A stretch of DNA of 64,000 nucleotides, from the NCBI GenBank assembly GCA_028554645.1, contig JAQOOI010000022.1:434001-498000 (forward strand), read 5' to 3'. Of the stretch, positions 23,012 through 34,102 are shown piece after piece. Origin of the DNA: Omphalotus guepiniiformis (Eukaryota; Basidiomycota; Agaricomycetes; Agaricales; Omphalotaceae). The notes under the pieces are model-generated. The model saw only the letters and a program-made list of their open reading frames with translations. It did no database searches and was not told where the DNA came from. Within the stretch, counting starts at the first letter, position 1, and each line of letters opens with the position of its first letter. The translations under genes and the position numbers were made by a program.

Positions 23012-24608
23012 TTAATATGGCCCTCGGCGACCGGTACGGCCGTCGTCGTACTCAAGCTTGGCTGTATCGCTGCCATTGGTCGGAACGAAACGAAAATCAT
23101 GTGCGCTGTCTGGGCTACGATTGACAACCCGCGTAGGCCACAGGAAGGCATATAGCGTCATGCCAAGCCACAATGGTAAGGCGTCCAAAAGGTAGAAGTA
23201 GCCCTCATGCGTCGCCAGGAAGCCATTATATCTAGGGAAAGTAAAGAAACATTAACGATGGAAGGTGATCAGGACACTCTGTCACTTACCCTCCAGCGTA
23301 CTCTGCGATACGAAAACCGGATCGAATCTAGCAGTAAGAATGTTAGGAATAGTTTGGAGGCGAGGCATATAAAGTGACCTACCAGAATTGCGACGCAGGT
23401 CAGACACATGATGATGTGAAGGATCTTCCAGTTGTATACGTCCGTGGTTTTCATAAGCCCAAACACAGATGAATTTTTTTGTTCACGATGGTTGACTCGC
23501 CAGATCTCAGGGAAACGAGAACGTCTAGGAGGAATCTCATTAGTTGTGTCATACGGAAGGCGAGAAAATGAGTTACACTCTGAGCGCGAAGACCAACAGC
23601 AAGATCGTAAACAGACCGAAGGACGCAAGTTGCAAAGAAAGACCAATGATCGTTATCTGTAATGCGCAATGAGATTCTTTGATCAGAGGATGATTTCAAG
23701 TAGTTTCAACCTTAGTTCCGATATTTTGCATAGAAGTATCTTTGCTTGCCGTCAGACCTCCACCCCCTGCTTGTAGAAAGAATGTGATCACATCGCTCCA
23801 GACAAACACCTTTGTGAGGACCGAGGACCGAATTATCAAGCATTCTTCCGAGACTCTCTGCCCAAGGCTGTCAGCAAGACGATGCAGAAGCATGTAGTCC
23901 GTCGCGAGGAATGTACACGGCTAAGAATAAGACGTCTAAGATGAGTAGCATTAGCCGGTAATAATTGAAAGCTTACCGAAAGTAGGATAAACTGTGCGAA
24001 AGAAGGATGAGCATCGGCACAAGCGGAAAAGAGAGACACTTACGAATGTCATCAAGATATATACACCAAGAGAAAACGGACTTCCAGCATATATGATACG
24101 GATGAGAAATCCCAAGCTCATAACTAGTGGCCAGTCCCGGTTAGCTCTCAAAGTAATCACCAGTGCTGAGATATTTACTTACAGCTCATGCCAATCGTAA
24201 GAGTAAGCATAAATCTCTGGCCAATTCGGAAGAAATCTGCATAAGGAATGAGGATGGGCACATGAGATACGATTGGAATCAGGCTACGTACGAATCCAGT
24301 GAAAAACCGTAGTGATCAGGTAGAGAATCAAGGCTATAACTGCTGGCCATTTCTTGGGGAAAAATCCACCGCTATATCGAAGTCAAAACAGACGTCAAGG
24401 ACAGGATGTGCATTTACTCACACTGGACGACCAGTTCTACTGGAATCATCGCGAGTGGTGAGATCCTGTAAAACCTCAGTCTCAGCATATGGAAAGATTT
24501 ACAGAAGAAGATACTTGCCTCAAGAGGAAGAGCTGACACGGCATAGAGGTCTCCAAGAACTGCCAAGGCGAGAACGCAGGCGAGACCAAGGCTTGCTTTA
24601 GAGGGCAT
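23012..24608 (-). CDS. RTA1-family multi-pass membrane protein
   Basis: Member of the fungal RTA1/RTM1/RSB1 family of seven-helix membrane proteins, linked to lipid translocation and resistance to sterol or sphingolipid stress. It opens with a signal-like segment (MPSKASLGLACVLALAVLGD), then GGFFPKKWPAVIALILYLIT, RFMLTLTIGM and MSLGFLIRIIYAGSPFSLGV with YILMTF. The family core DYMLL-like/LHRLADSLGQRVS, VFVWSDVITFFLQAGGGGL and TASKDTSMQNIGTKV follow. Near the end are RFPEIWRVNHREQ, RSGFRIAEYAGG and YNGFLATHEGYFYLLDALPL with a final helix WLGMTLYAFLWPTRV. The cytosolic tail ends at 23012-23014. Roughly nine introns; the first uses a GC donor (GAG|GCAAGT). Substrate cannot be told. It is convergent with the Zn2Cys6 factor, with no evidence of co-regulation. 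Confidence 0.85.
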
Positions 24609-25357
24609 GAGAGAGCTCAGGGGTAGATAGAAAGATGGAAATGAGAACGAGAAGAAGGAAATTGATATGACTCTTCGTGCGCCCAGGAGTATATAGCATA
24701 ATGAAATAAAGTAGCGAGCATTTTACCTCTGAGGTGACAAAGATGATGAGACGGTTTTAAACACCGAGTACTGTACACAGGAGCAGTGCGAGTTTCAAGA
24801 CAGGAGGCAGTTATTTTACCTGCGAATGGTAAATGCAAATAGTAGCAAATAACTATCAGCAGCGAGGTCTTTTGAAATTTCCTAATATGGTAGGCCTGCT
24901 GCCTTTTTTACGATGAGGTACTCTAGAAAGCTTTCTTATATCATTATTCTAACTCTGCGATGTCAGTCACTTCTCAGAAGATACACAGAATCTAGGACCA
25001 ATTTATAGTCCAAGAGATCCTGACCTTCCAACTCTCATATCATGAAAGGACGGGCATGCCATCTGGAGCGAGGTGATGAAAAGCAACGCCTAGAACAACT
25101 GCGGAGTACTGATGTATATGATAGCAATCGAATGTATTGTATACAAAATGGAATAAGAGCTGTTGAAGTACTCGAAGCTGACACAGGCGGTACAGTACGT
25201 ACCGTGATTTACGACCGGTGGCTCAACTGTAAAATCAGGATCAGTGGAGAGAGCAATATTGCATATCATGAATATTCTGAGATATGCCAATCAAACTTTC
25301 CTCAGTATAATTTTCAAAACTCTTCGTTCTACTTTCTTTTAAGTAGAAAACAAAAAC
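24609..25357. other. intergenic region, no gene
   Basis: About 750 bp upstream of the RTA1-like gene (promoter side) and downstream of the tRNA. Minus-strand T-rich sequence at 25352-25356 ends the tRNA transcript. Nothing else recognised. Confidence 0.4.
25352..25356 (-). terminator. Pol III terminator of tRNA-Cys
   Basis: Five T residues on the minus strand (AAAAA on the plus strand) begin two bases after the tRNA discriminator base, the usual Pol III stop. Confidence 0.8.
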
Positions 25358-25450
25358 AGTCCGCGGCGTGGTTCGAACACGCGACTTCAAGATACATTTG
25401 CCAAGGCAATGCCGTTGCAATCTCACACTCTACCACTGAGTTACGCGGAC
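25358..25450 (-). tRNA. tRNA-Cys(GCA) with intron
   Basis: On the minus strand the acceptor stem GTCCGCG pairs with CGCGGAC, followed by a discriminator U, as in yeast tRNA-Cys. The D arm is ACTC-AGTGGTA-GAGT. The anticodon arm TGAGA-TTGCAA...A-TCTTG gives anticodon GCA. The T arm is GCGTG-TTCGAAC-CACGC, with a clear B box. A 21-nt intron (CGGCATTGCCTTGGCAAATGT) sits at the canonical place after position 37. Without it the tRNA has 72 nt including the discriminator base. A run of five T directly downstream is the Pol III stop. Confidence 0.92.
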
Positions 25451-25756
25451 CATGACTTCTGTTATTATTACCAAAATATACCGAAGTGTCAGAGGAGAAG
25501 GCAGCGGAGGATCGGGCCGAAGCATGTCGCACGTGTCAGGCCAAATTTTTTATTGCGATGCATTGCTTGAACCTCTACTATCACCTCCACCGTTTCAAGA
25601 TGCCTGTTCTCGTGCTCTGACAGAGTGGTCTACCCCACTCTGTCTCATTCTCACCTGCTTTAGATTTTCTTAGACCCATAGACTTTAGACCTTAGAAAGA
25701 ATTTCCCCACATTCAAGGTTCGCTGACTATCAGTATCTTTACTTACAACAAATAAT

Positions 25757-27010
25757 ATGTCTCTGGCCACTATCTCTCCACCTTCATCTGGTCTTCCAGC
25801 TCTCTCAAGACTCTCCGATACTTGCTCGGATCAGATCTCTCGATCGCTGGACAACTTACGTGCGATATATTGGCCTCCTGCTCCACCACCTCTTCCCCCG
25901 AAACTTGCACTTCCTATACGGAAGCACCTACAGTTGATACATGACGATTCCGTTCCAGACTCTGGTTATGCCTCTGCAGATGAAGAGGAAGGGAGTGAGG
26001 AGGACTACACAGCCCCAGATCAGGATCCGGACGAGTCGCTCGATCTCCTTCGCGGAGATCACTTAGAGCGTGCCTTTGCTATCAAATGGATTACCGCGTT
26101 CATTGCGCGCTCTGATTCCTGGGTGGAGAATGCACTGCTTGATGATGAAGTGGAGAGTGCTAGACGTGCAGAAGTGGTCGAACAAGCTACGGCCATCTTA
26201 TCCGCATTCGTCGGCGGCGAGCAGGAGGAAGAATGTTCCGTCACACGTTCTTTCCACTTCCCTTATTATGAAGGAGGCGTCATAGAGGCCGAACTGAATG
26301 ATGCACCGCTCTCGAGGGAAGATCACACATCCGTTGGGCTGCAGAGTTGGGCCAGCTCGATTCTCTTAGCGGAAAGGATGGCCGCGGACCCGAAAGCATT
26401 CTCTCTAGCTCCCCGATGTGATAAACAGTCACAGTTGAGGGTCTTGGAGCTCGGTGCAGGTACAGGACTGCTCAGCATTGTCGCGGCGAAAATCCTTCAG
26501 CGTTCGTCATTGACCGACTCCCTAGTCGTCGCGACGGACTATCACCCTGACGTTCTAGCCAACCTCGAGGCCAACGTATCTACGAATTTCGCTCGTTCTT
26601 CCCCAGTTTCTGTTAACTCGTTGGATTGGGAATTTCCCGACTACACCCGTCCACTGAACGAATACTTCGACGTAATACTAGCTGCGGACGTCATTTATCA
26701 CCCGGAGCATGCACGTTGGATAAAAACGTGTGTGCAGCAGTTACTATTACCTTGCACTGGGCAAGACCCTGGCGGTGTGTTTTGGTTGATAATCCCGCTT
26801 CGTGTAACAGGACGACACGAGGGAATGTATCACACCGTCGAGGAAGTCTTTTCGGAGCGTTCAACAGAATGTGTTCTTCGGGAAGATGCGTATGGCCAAG
26901 CGTGGAAGCTTGCTATCGTCGATAGAGACGAGTTTGGAAGAAAGGAAGGTGTTGGACGAGCGGATGAGGGTGGCTACATGACGTTCAAGATTGGATGGAT
27001 TAGAGCTTGA
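25757..27010 (+). CDS. SAM-dependent protein methyltransferase (Methyltransf_16 type)
   Basis: A single-exon gene for 417 residues, unusual in this intron-rich window. The N-terminal 110 residues are Ser/Pro-rich then acidic (ASADEEEGSEEDYTAPDQDP). The catalytic domain starts near residue 170. It contains the family segment TSVGLQSWASSILLAERMA (the conserved Trp region), motif I LRVLELGAGTGLLSIVAAKI, the acidic ribose-binding position in VVATDYHPDVLANLEANV, and motif FDVILAADVIYHPEHARW with the D-V-[IL]-Y pattern of METTL21/EEF2KMT-like lysine methyltransferases. That places it in the seven-beta-strand protein-lysine methyltransferase group; the exact substrate (elongation factor, chaperone or other) is not visible. 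The tail ends GGYMTFKIGWIRA. The start is the first ATG, about 300 bp past the tRNA. Confidence 0.87.
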   Translation: MSLATISPPSSGLPALSRLSDTCSDQISRSLDNLRAIYWPPAPPPLPPKLALPIRKHLQLIHDDSVPDSGYASADEEEGSEEDYTAPDQDPDESLDLLRGDHLERAFAIKWITAFIARSDSWVENALLDDEVESARRAEVVEQATAILSAFVGGEQEEECSVTRSFHFPYYEGGVIEAELNDAPLSREDHTSVGLQSWASSILLAERMAADPKAFSLAPRCDKQSQLRVLELGAGTGLLSIVAAKILQRSSLTDSLVVATDYHPDVLANLEANVSTNFARSSPVSVNSLDWEFPDYTRPLNEYFDVILAADVIYHPEHARWIKTCVQQLLLPCTGQDPGGVFWLIIPLRVTGRHEGMYHTVEEVFSERSTECVLREDAYGQAWKLAIVDRDEFGRKEGVGRADEGGYMTFKIGWIRA

Positions 27011-27481
27011 TCGTCTATGTAGAACTCGTCGGCGGTGGGCAAGCACGCGTGGACGACTACTTAAGGGATGAGGATGTCCGCCTCAAATTCATTCGTTTCT
27101 AAGCGAACTATGTACGTGTACGTCAATTCCCAGCCAGCTTTTACTTGTTCTTAGGCTTCGAATTGAGCGATTCTTGTTGAATAATAGAATGTATGCGCTT
27201 CGAGTATGATTATGCCGGATGGGGGTTCATAATGTTGACAGACGAGTCGAGATGAAGAATGCACGCAGCCAGCTGTTCTATTCCAAGCCTTGTCAGTGCT
27301 TGAACCGCAGCTACTTGAGCGCTGCCCTGAAAGAGAATGGGTGTGCGGGTACCTGGAGGTGGGGAAGCGCCTGAGGGCGGTCCCTGGAGTCAATCCCCAC
27401 CAATGAAAACGTATGTTGCATACTTGAACGGAATCCTGAGATGACACAATCCAAATCATCAACTGATCGTCGAGTCATTGG

Positions 27482-27685
27482 AATCCTTGTCAACCGGGAA
27501 ATCTCTATCTCTATCATCCGTTTTTCCGTACGCTCACCCCATCCTTCTCCCGGCTTTGTCGTCTCACCATGACTTGAAACAGAAATCCTTGTCGACCGGG
27601 AAATCTCTATCTCTATCTTCAACTTCTCGGTACGCTCTCGCTCTCCATCACTCTCCCGGTTTTGTCGTCTCACCGTGACTTGATC
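27482..27685. repeat. tandem duplication, 2 units of 102 bp
   Basis: The sequence AATCCTTGTCAACCGGGAAA at 27482 recurs with one change at 27584. The shared part continues as ATCTCTATCTCTATC and, later in each unit, TTTGTCGTCTCACC-TGACTTGA. The unit middles differ more, so the duplication is not recent. It lies in noncoding sequence. Confidence 0.75.
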
Positions 27686-28601
27686 CAGATACGACTTTGC
27701 CGCATCCATTCAATGACCAAGGGTGCCGGCACTCTCAATTACATACTTTCACGCGTTTTACTCTGGTCTTTATGGTTCCTTGCCTCTAGCACAATGGCCT
27801 GGCATGTGGGTGAAGCGAGACGAAGTTGCCCTTTGGACCTTGGAAGTTGGTTGCAATGATGCGCCACCGAATTTTTCGGACCCGCACCAATACATGTGTG
27901 CCCCTGTGCCAGCCAGGGTCCTCCTGTGCCTCAGGCTCATGTCGTTGATTGTATTGACCGGAACCCCGTTACTATTCGAAGACTACATCGGCCCACCGTC
28001 TGACTGAGAAGTAAAATCGAGTATGTCAAGACACCTGGCCAGACCAGATCGATCTAGCCTCTCCACCCTTCTGCATGCCTGAATCCTGAGGGACTTTGCG
28101 TATTTCTCGGTGCTCTATTCGGTGATCAGTACCGGCAGGACGTTCTGGTCGACGAGAAGCTCCCGGGTCGTCCCGGAGATTGACGTGGAATGCTCTGAGC
28201 AGATGCCGCTGGCAGATACGAACAAGGCCGTTTTGTTGCAAGTAAGTATGACTCCGGCGTTAGCAGTGAATTCATCAAGGCGCATGCTCTCGACAGCGGT
28301 GATCTGATCCATGGACCATCAGATACCGGCTTGGATATGTACAAGTTTTTCTGGCTATGGGACGCCCTTCGCACCTCTGTTTGACGATTCAAGTTACAGC
28401 GTCTCTCTACAAACATTGCAAGCAGCAAAGCCATCCTGGCCACAGTTGGTGATCCCCTACGTTCTAGTCCGTCCTTCAAGGCCTCAACTAAGCACTATAC
28501 AGTCAACTTCGCAAACGCTCGTAACCCTTCCTGGTCGCATGATCGTAAGCCGTTAACACAAATTTCGAAGTTTGAACTCCCGAGTCGGAGTAATTTATTA
28601 C

Positions 28602-28620
28602 TGTATGTATGTATGTATGT
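28602..28620. repeat. TGTA microsatellite
   Basis: Between four and five tandem copies of the tetranucleotide TGTA. A simple repeat, with no function suggested. Confidence 0.8.
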
Positions 28621-29049
28621 TACAATAATCTCGATGTTTCATTTTCCCGATGTTGGTAACAAATCAAGAGATCCACGCGGGACAGAGATATCGATATCAA
28701 GATTGTTGAACACGATAAATATAAGCTCGTTGAACGGTAATACTTACGGATCACTGTAAGCCTTGACTGTTCATTGTGCTTGCAACATTACGCAAAGCAG
28801 AAAATTAGGTGAACAGCATGCGTTTGAAATGAGCGCGCAAATTGGGAGCGAAACATGAAAGAAAACTCTGTTTTGACGGCCCTTTCCTTACTATCGACAG
28901 CATTAAGCGCTGAGCGCTGAGAGATATAGTACCCAGGCTTTGCCATTGTATTTCTCGCTTATCACCACAGTTCTTAACGGCATCGTGGCTCCGTACCTTC
29001 CATAAGGAAACCAAGGACATAATTCACATAAACTCTTCATGAACTCTCC

Positions 29050-30956
29050 ATGTCCTCGACCTTCATTAAACAGGCCATCGCTGAACACTCTGCTAGACAC
29101 AGCCAACTCCTCAAATCTATAGAAGAGGTCGAAGGTGTTCCGGCCGCCTTGAAGGAACAGATAGCTCTCGTCGAGGAATTACAATCTCAATTGAGAGAAT
29201 GTGAGGCCAGTGTCGCAAAACTATTCGAGAAGACAAGGGATCAGAGGCGGAATGCTGATCCCGGGGTCATTCCGAACCCCAAAATATTTTCTTCGTTATT
29301 CAGAGGCAGGAGAGAGAAGGAACGCGAGAAGGAGCGGGAAAGAGAACGGCAGGAAGAGATCAAAAGGTGTGGTTCGCATACATATTAAGTCTATCGACAT
29401 AAACAGCTGAAATACTCTGCAGAGCGTTTGAAGAGGCGATGAAGGAAGAGACTAAGGAGCGGGAACGAAAAACTGCTCTGGAGCAGGAGCTGAGTCGAGC
29501 ACAATCGTCCGTCAGTTCGGTTTCGCTGTTCTTTTGACTGCTGCTTCATTTTTTCTCTCTCTCAGAAAGCCGATTTGTTGGAGAAAGTCAAAGAGTACGA
29601 TGATCTCATGGGGAGGATTGAGGCGCTATACAGTCTGATTTTCAGCGGACCAACTCCAGGTATGATAATATTCTTGTCCATCTGTCTAACGCTACATTGT
29701 ATTATTCAGGATATCCTCGTGAAGACGAATTAGAACAACAAGTGCAAGCCTCACGGTCCGTAGTCGAACGCACACAGGGAAACCTCAATACGGAGAACGA
29801 AGCTCTGGACCAATTGAACAGGGCAGAGAAGGCATTGCGCGAGTGCCAGTCTAAAATGAAGGATGCAATATATTGGGCAACTGCTTGTGAGTATCGGAAT
29901 GGACCTATATTTTGCGTTCTCACCAACTTTCTTGCCAGTAGCAATGCTAGCTGGCGGTCGGTACGTGCATTCTTGACTCACGTCTATTCGGCGCTATCGC
30001 TTACACAGAATTCAGATCGGCGGAATCTAAAGAGGCCGCCTCTTTACGGTTAGCTCACTCATTAGCTGGTAGAGCTCAAACCCTTGCGCGCGACGCCCAA
30101 CATTACTCAGCACATGTTCGTCCAATTGATTCACCCAGCATCGCTCGCGAGTACGTTAGAATCATAAATTACATATTGGGTATGATTTAACTCATCGTCT
30201 TAAATCAGACTTCCAGTCCGGGGAGAAAACGATACCGAATTTCATGGTGAGCAGACCCTTGACCTCTTCATCTCCAACCCAAATGCTCATACTGTGTCCT
30301 GTAGAGGTCCTTAAGAGTATCGCTGCGGATCTCTCAAACGCCTACAACCAAGTGAGTTTAAGTCCAATTTCGAATAGTGGCGCTCATGCACATGACTCTG
30401 ACAATCGTGGTACAGCTCGTAGCAGAACGCAGAGCAGCTATAGACCGAGTCGAAGCTTTACGAGCTGCTTCCTCACAAGCCGAACAGACTGTTGCCGATC
30501 ACAAGAAAGAATTGTACAACATGCGCAAGTCTATTTTCCTGGAAATCGTTTCGAAACTCAAGTCAGGCGAAATCGAGGAACCAACCGATGCGGACTTTGA
30601 TGGGCAGGATGCGCCGCCGAGTTACGAATACCAGGCCCAGACTCAACCACAATATGAATCTCAGCATTCTATCTCGCCGTTTGAAATGGCAAAACGGGCA
30701 CAATCGCAACAAATAAGGAGACCTGTGACCTCACCGGTGTCGACGTATAGTGCGAATAGTTCGAGTACGAGTGGGCCGTCGTCTCCCGTGAACTCTCCAT
30801 CACATTCACTCTTTGGGGACAGTAAGTTCCATTGTCATCGATTCTGAGTCGATAATGATTCTAAATTCTCATTTAGTGCCCGCACCATTGTCGTCTACAC
30901 CTTCCCGGAGAAGGCCACTGCCTCCCGTCCCTGTTCAGAGCCCCCAGAGTTCATGA
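29050..30956 (+). CDS. coiled-coil protein with PPSY motif
   Basis: No known family recognised. The start at 29050 opens a long helical region rich in Glu, Lys and Arg with heptad-like spacing: HSQLLKSIEEVEGVPAALKE, EELQSQLRECEASVAKLFEK, a very charged block (EKEREKERERERQEEIKR), ELEQQVQASRSVVERTQGNL and ADLSNAYNQLVAERRAAIDR with VEALRAASSQAEQTVADHKK. The C-terminus is disordered: DAPPSYEYQAQTQPQYESQ, a Ser/Pro-rich stretch, and PRRRPLPPVPVQSP-like proline motifs. PPSY fits the PPxY ligand of WW domains (Rsp5-type ubiquitin ligases), and the proline-rich tail could bind SH3 domains. About eight short introns keep frame. A scaffold or cortical adaptor role is plausible but inferred only from composition. 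Confidence 0.75.
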
Positions 30957-31705
30957 CTCTGGCTGGTTTGTCTCGCCCTTCCTGATTTATTTCGGTGCTT
31001 CTCGCTTGCGGAGACTCACATTCCTTTCATTGTATATACATCAAACTTCCTGAGAGCAGGGCCTCGACATAGCTATCTCGACGATATCATGCGCTTTGTC
31101 ATACCACACGATATCTCCTCCACCTTCGTTATCTGATTTCTTTTGAATAACTTCATCTCTCGTGAACCATACACTGTATTTTTGATTTCTTTATCTGCTT
31201 TGCTTACACCATTTGCATTGTTTTCTCGTTTTAAATTCATTTACCTCACATGCTCGTCTGCTCTAATTTTCTCGTTCGGGTCTTCGTTACGCCAGCCATT
31301 CATTCCTTTATTCCTGATTCTTTTCTGGCTATTGTACTTACACAAACATCACTATTTTCATCAACTTGTACACTTCAATCAATACTATTCATCATCGAAC
31401 CATCTACACTCCCTCGCAACCGTAGCGTTTGCGCGCTTAGATTTTATCCCCTCGTCACCTCAACACAGCGCCAACATATGATTCTTGTACGTCCAGTTTA
31501 AATTGCAGCTCAAGTGACTTCTTCACACTGACGGTTGACCCTGTGTATGAAAGTTGATGTCGCCATCGTTTGCACGTGCTAAACATGACCTGCTCACAAA
31601 GCTGATCATCAATTGTCATGCATCCCGCCGCGGGGTTGCTAACCGCAACTTATCTATCTTCCCTCGTCTTGCATAACTTATCCCTAACGAAAAACTGTTC
31701 ACGCA
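30957..31705. other. intergenic, T-rich
   Basis: About 750 bp between the coiled-coil gene and thioredoxin, same strand. It is pyrimidine-rich on the plus strand around 31140-31400, which creates long but unconvincing frames rich in Phe and Leu. It should contain the 3' UTR of one gene and the promoter of the next. Confidence 0.4.
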
Positions 31706-32376
31706 ATGGTCGCTGAGATAGAATCCCTCGAATCCTTCAGAAAACTCGTCAGTATCTTCACGATGACTTCCTTGTGAACCTAGTTGACCCTCATTCTGTG
31801 TTTTTTTTTATCTCACAGATCGCTGGCGATTCGCCTGTCGTGGTTGACTTCTGGGCATCCTGGTGTGGGCCATGCAAAATGATAGGCCCTGTGTTCGAGA
31901 AGCTTTCTGCTAAAACCGAGTTTTCGAATGTCAAGTTTTACAAGTGCGACACCGAAGCCCAGGCTGATGTCATGCAGGAATGTGGAATTCAAGTCGTGAG
32001 TATATATATACCTTTGCTTCAATTGAATGTGCAATCGAGACAATATCTTTTCCCTCCATGTATACTTAGTTGCCAACGTTCCTATTGTTCCACAAAGGAG
32101 ACAAGATCGGAGAATCTAAGGGCGCGGCCCCTGCCAACCTTCAGGTGTGTATTGCCAGGTCGCCGGTTCTTGCCAGCTTACTGACATTCTTAATAATAAC
32201 AGAAACTCATTGAGCAAGGCGCTGCCTTGATCAGCTCTTCAGCAACCTCTGAATCTAAAGCCGATGACAGTACACATACCTCTACTCATGAGGCCGGGGC
32301 ACCAGGCGCAGTGATGGCTGAATCTGCACCTGCACCTGACTCTGGTGCTGGCGCTGATTCCGGTGCCGCGTTCTGA
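31706..32376 (+). CDS. TRX1: thioredoxin with extended C-terminus
   Basis: Small thiol-disulfide oxidoreductase. [14 protein letters not shown] is followed, across an intron, by [20 protein letters not shown] with the redox motif WCGPC, then [39 protein letters not shown] with the cis-Pro in LPT, and KLIEQG. After this, where most thioredoxins stop at about 105 residues, it runs on for about 50 more, rich in Ser, Ala, Glu and Pro ([18 protein letters not shown]), to 154 residues in total. Three GT-AG introns. No signal peptide, so cytosolic. The extra tail is low complexity and probably disordered. Confidence 0.93.
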
Positions 32377-33167
32377 TAAATTGTCACCAAGTAATCTTAA
32401 TTATCGAAGAGAATCAGTGAAGTGATGTATCAACTCGAATGTCTTAAGCTAAATAGGTGAAATGAAATGATAACATGTAACCATGGTTGTAGAAAGTGAC
32501 TTGCGTGTTGATATGTTGTCAATGTATCGAGGTCATGTATTTAGTGACATCTTATATATTATTTAAGACTAATTAAATTTACGCTCGTCTTCGGGGTTCG
32601 GTGTATGTATATATAACAAGGAAGGTGCTATGGAACGCAGTGCGACCATATATCGTCTCGCCATTGAGAAGCAAGGGCAATGGCAACAGTAGAGAGTAAT
32701 ACGGGTGACTGCAGGAAATACCCTTGATTCATTCAAGGGGACTGTTGAGAATCGCATGGAAACATGAAAAAGCTGTGCGAGATCTGAAGTAATTCTATCA
32801 TGATATAAACATGAACAAGTCGACGATTCATCCTGATGGCCAGAAAGGAAGTAGTAGAATAAGCGATCGCGTTGAAGTTCGCAAAGATGAATTCCAAAAG
32901 GTGGCGGGCCGATCGATAAAAACGTGCCATTCGAAGACGCATTAGTTGATTAGACGCCCTTCTACAAGAAGGGAGGAGAAACCGATCAAAAGCTTGAGTT
33001 GTGAGAGTTGATTTGCGAGTAGTAGCAAGAGCTTCGAAGAGCTGAAGTCTAGGCAATTAGGTATTTAAGCTTTAATTACACGTTTGACAAAACCAAACGA
33101 CTCACTAATATAGAACAGGCAATGAGATGTGAGGGTTTGACAGAGCTGGGGCTCGACCAGACACATC
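32377..33167. other. convergent region, no supported gene
   Basis: About 790 bp between the thioredoxin stop and the C2H2 stop. A minus-strand frame of 107 codons (32733-33056) is open, but it has neither splice partners nor a recognisable domain, so I leave it out. The rest would be 3' UTR of both genes. Confidence 0.4.
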
Positions 33168-34102
33168 TCAACGCATAGTCAACATCTTCATCCCAATCAT
33201 ATCGTTTAATGCGTTTTGCACAGCCTTGAATTTGACGACACCACACTTCTCACTCTCGATATGCTGGCACAGAGCGCTCAACGCCGTGAATCTCTGCCTG
33301 CAGGTGTTCAACGGGCACAAATACATCTGGTTCTGGTGGCGGGGGCTATTCATATGCTGCTCCAGCGCATGAGTCGACTTATATTGATTGTGACATAAGT
33401 AGCACTCGTAGGCGTGGCCGTTGTATGCCGCGCGAGTTGCAGTGTAGTGGATCTGCTGCATTGGGCTGGAACCACCAGGACCGGTGATGAGACGAGAGGG
33501 ATCAGTGATGATATTCGTCTTGTCGTATCGACGAACATAGTCGTTGACCGTCGCGCGATCGACACCAGAGGGGCATCGACCGCTCTCGAGATGCAAGATA
33601 AGGTGGGAGCGGGCGATGAATGCTTGGCCGCAGCGAGGGAATGGACAGCGCACGTTACGGCTTTGATGAATAGAAGAGTTGAGATGCTATAGTTATATTT
33701 AATTAGCACACAATGTAAGCAGATATAAATGGTGCTTACATTATTCAAGTTATTCTGCGACTGGAAGTCGCGCTTGCATTCGGCACAGTAATGATGGACA
33801 GGAGATTGTCTGTAATGCTCCGACAAACCGTAATCGTCTTTAAAGACTTTGTTACACGTCCTACACCAAGGATGGCTGGATTCGTTGTGATCCTCCAAGT
33901 CATCGTCGTGACTGAAATGCTCGTCGCAGTACTGGCAATACGCGTGCTGAGGACTCTGAACCCAATGTTCCTTGAGTCCTATCCTGGTTAAAAAATCTAT
34001 TTCGCAAGTGTAGCAGATATGATGTTCAGAAGAGTTTCTTTCGTGCTGTTTCAGGGCAGACCAACTGCCGAAGTATCTCTCGCAACGGTAACAGTATTCC
34101 AT
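33168..34102 (-). CDS. C2H2 zinc-finger protein
   Basis: Two exons (33740-34102 and 33168-33686) encode 293 residues. The first half is a chain of short fingers: CYRCERYFGSWSALKQHERN, CYTCEIDFLTRIGLKEHW, CQYCDEHFSHDDDLEDH, CRTCNKVFKDDYGLSEHYRQ and CAECKRDFQSQNNLNN. Exon 2 continues HLNSSIHQSR, then CPFPRCGQAFIARSHLILHL, with two more near the end (CYLCHNQYKSTHALEQHM, and CPLNTCRQRFTALSALCQHI). This pattern of closely spaced fingers, with ...SP.H-C spacing and a conserved GRCPSGVDRATVNDYVRRYD-like segment, is common in Agaricomycete C2H2 proteins. Fingers could bind DNA or RNA; targets are unknown. The join (AAT|GTAAGC ... TATAG|CAT) is clean. Confidence 0.88.

Larger units (their letters stand above)
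27011..29049. other. 2 kb region without a supported gene
   Basis: Holds a two-copy 102-bp tandem repeat (27482-27685) and a TGTA microsatellite (28602-28620). Several overlapping frames of 60-100 codons occur on both strands at 27.7-28.5 kb. One plus-strand piece (QWPGMWVKRDEVALWTLEVG, about 27790-27850) reads well, but I cannot extend it into a gene or place it in a family. The last 200 bp are the likely promoter of the coiled-coil gene. Confidence 0.4.

Noticed and set aside
25042..25455. Plus-strand open frame of 137 codons
   Set aside because: It runs through the tRNA-Cys on the other strand and has no protein-like conservation that I can see.
32733..33056. Minus-strand open frame of 107 codons between thioredoxin and the C2H2 gene
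   Set aside because: Falls where two 3' UTRs should meet and resembles no family.
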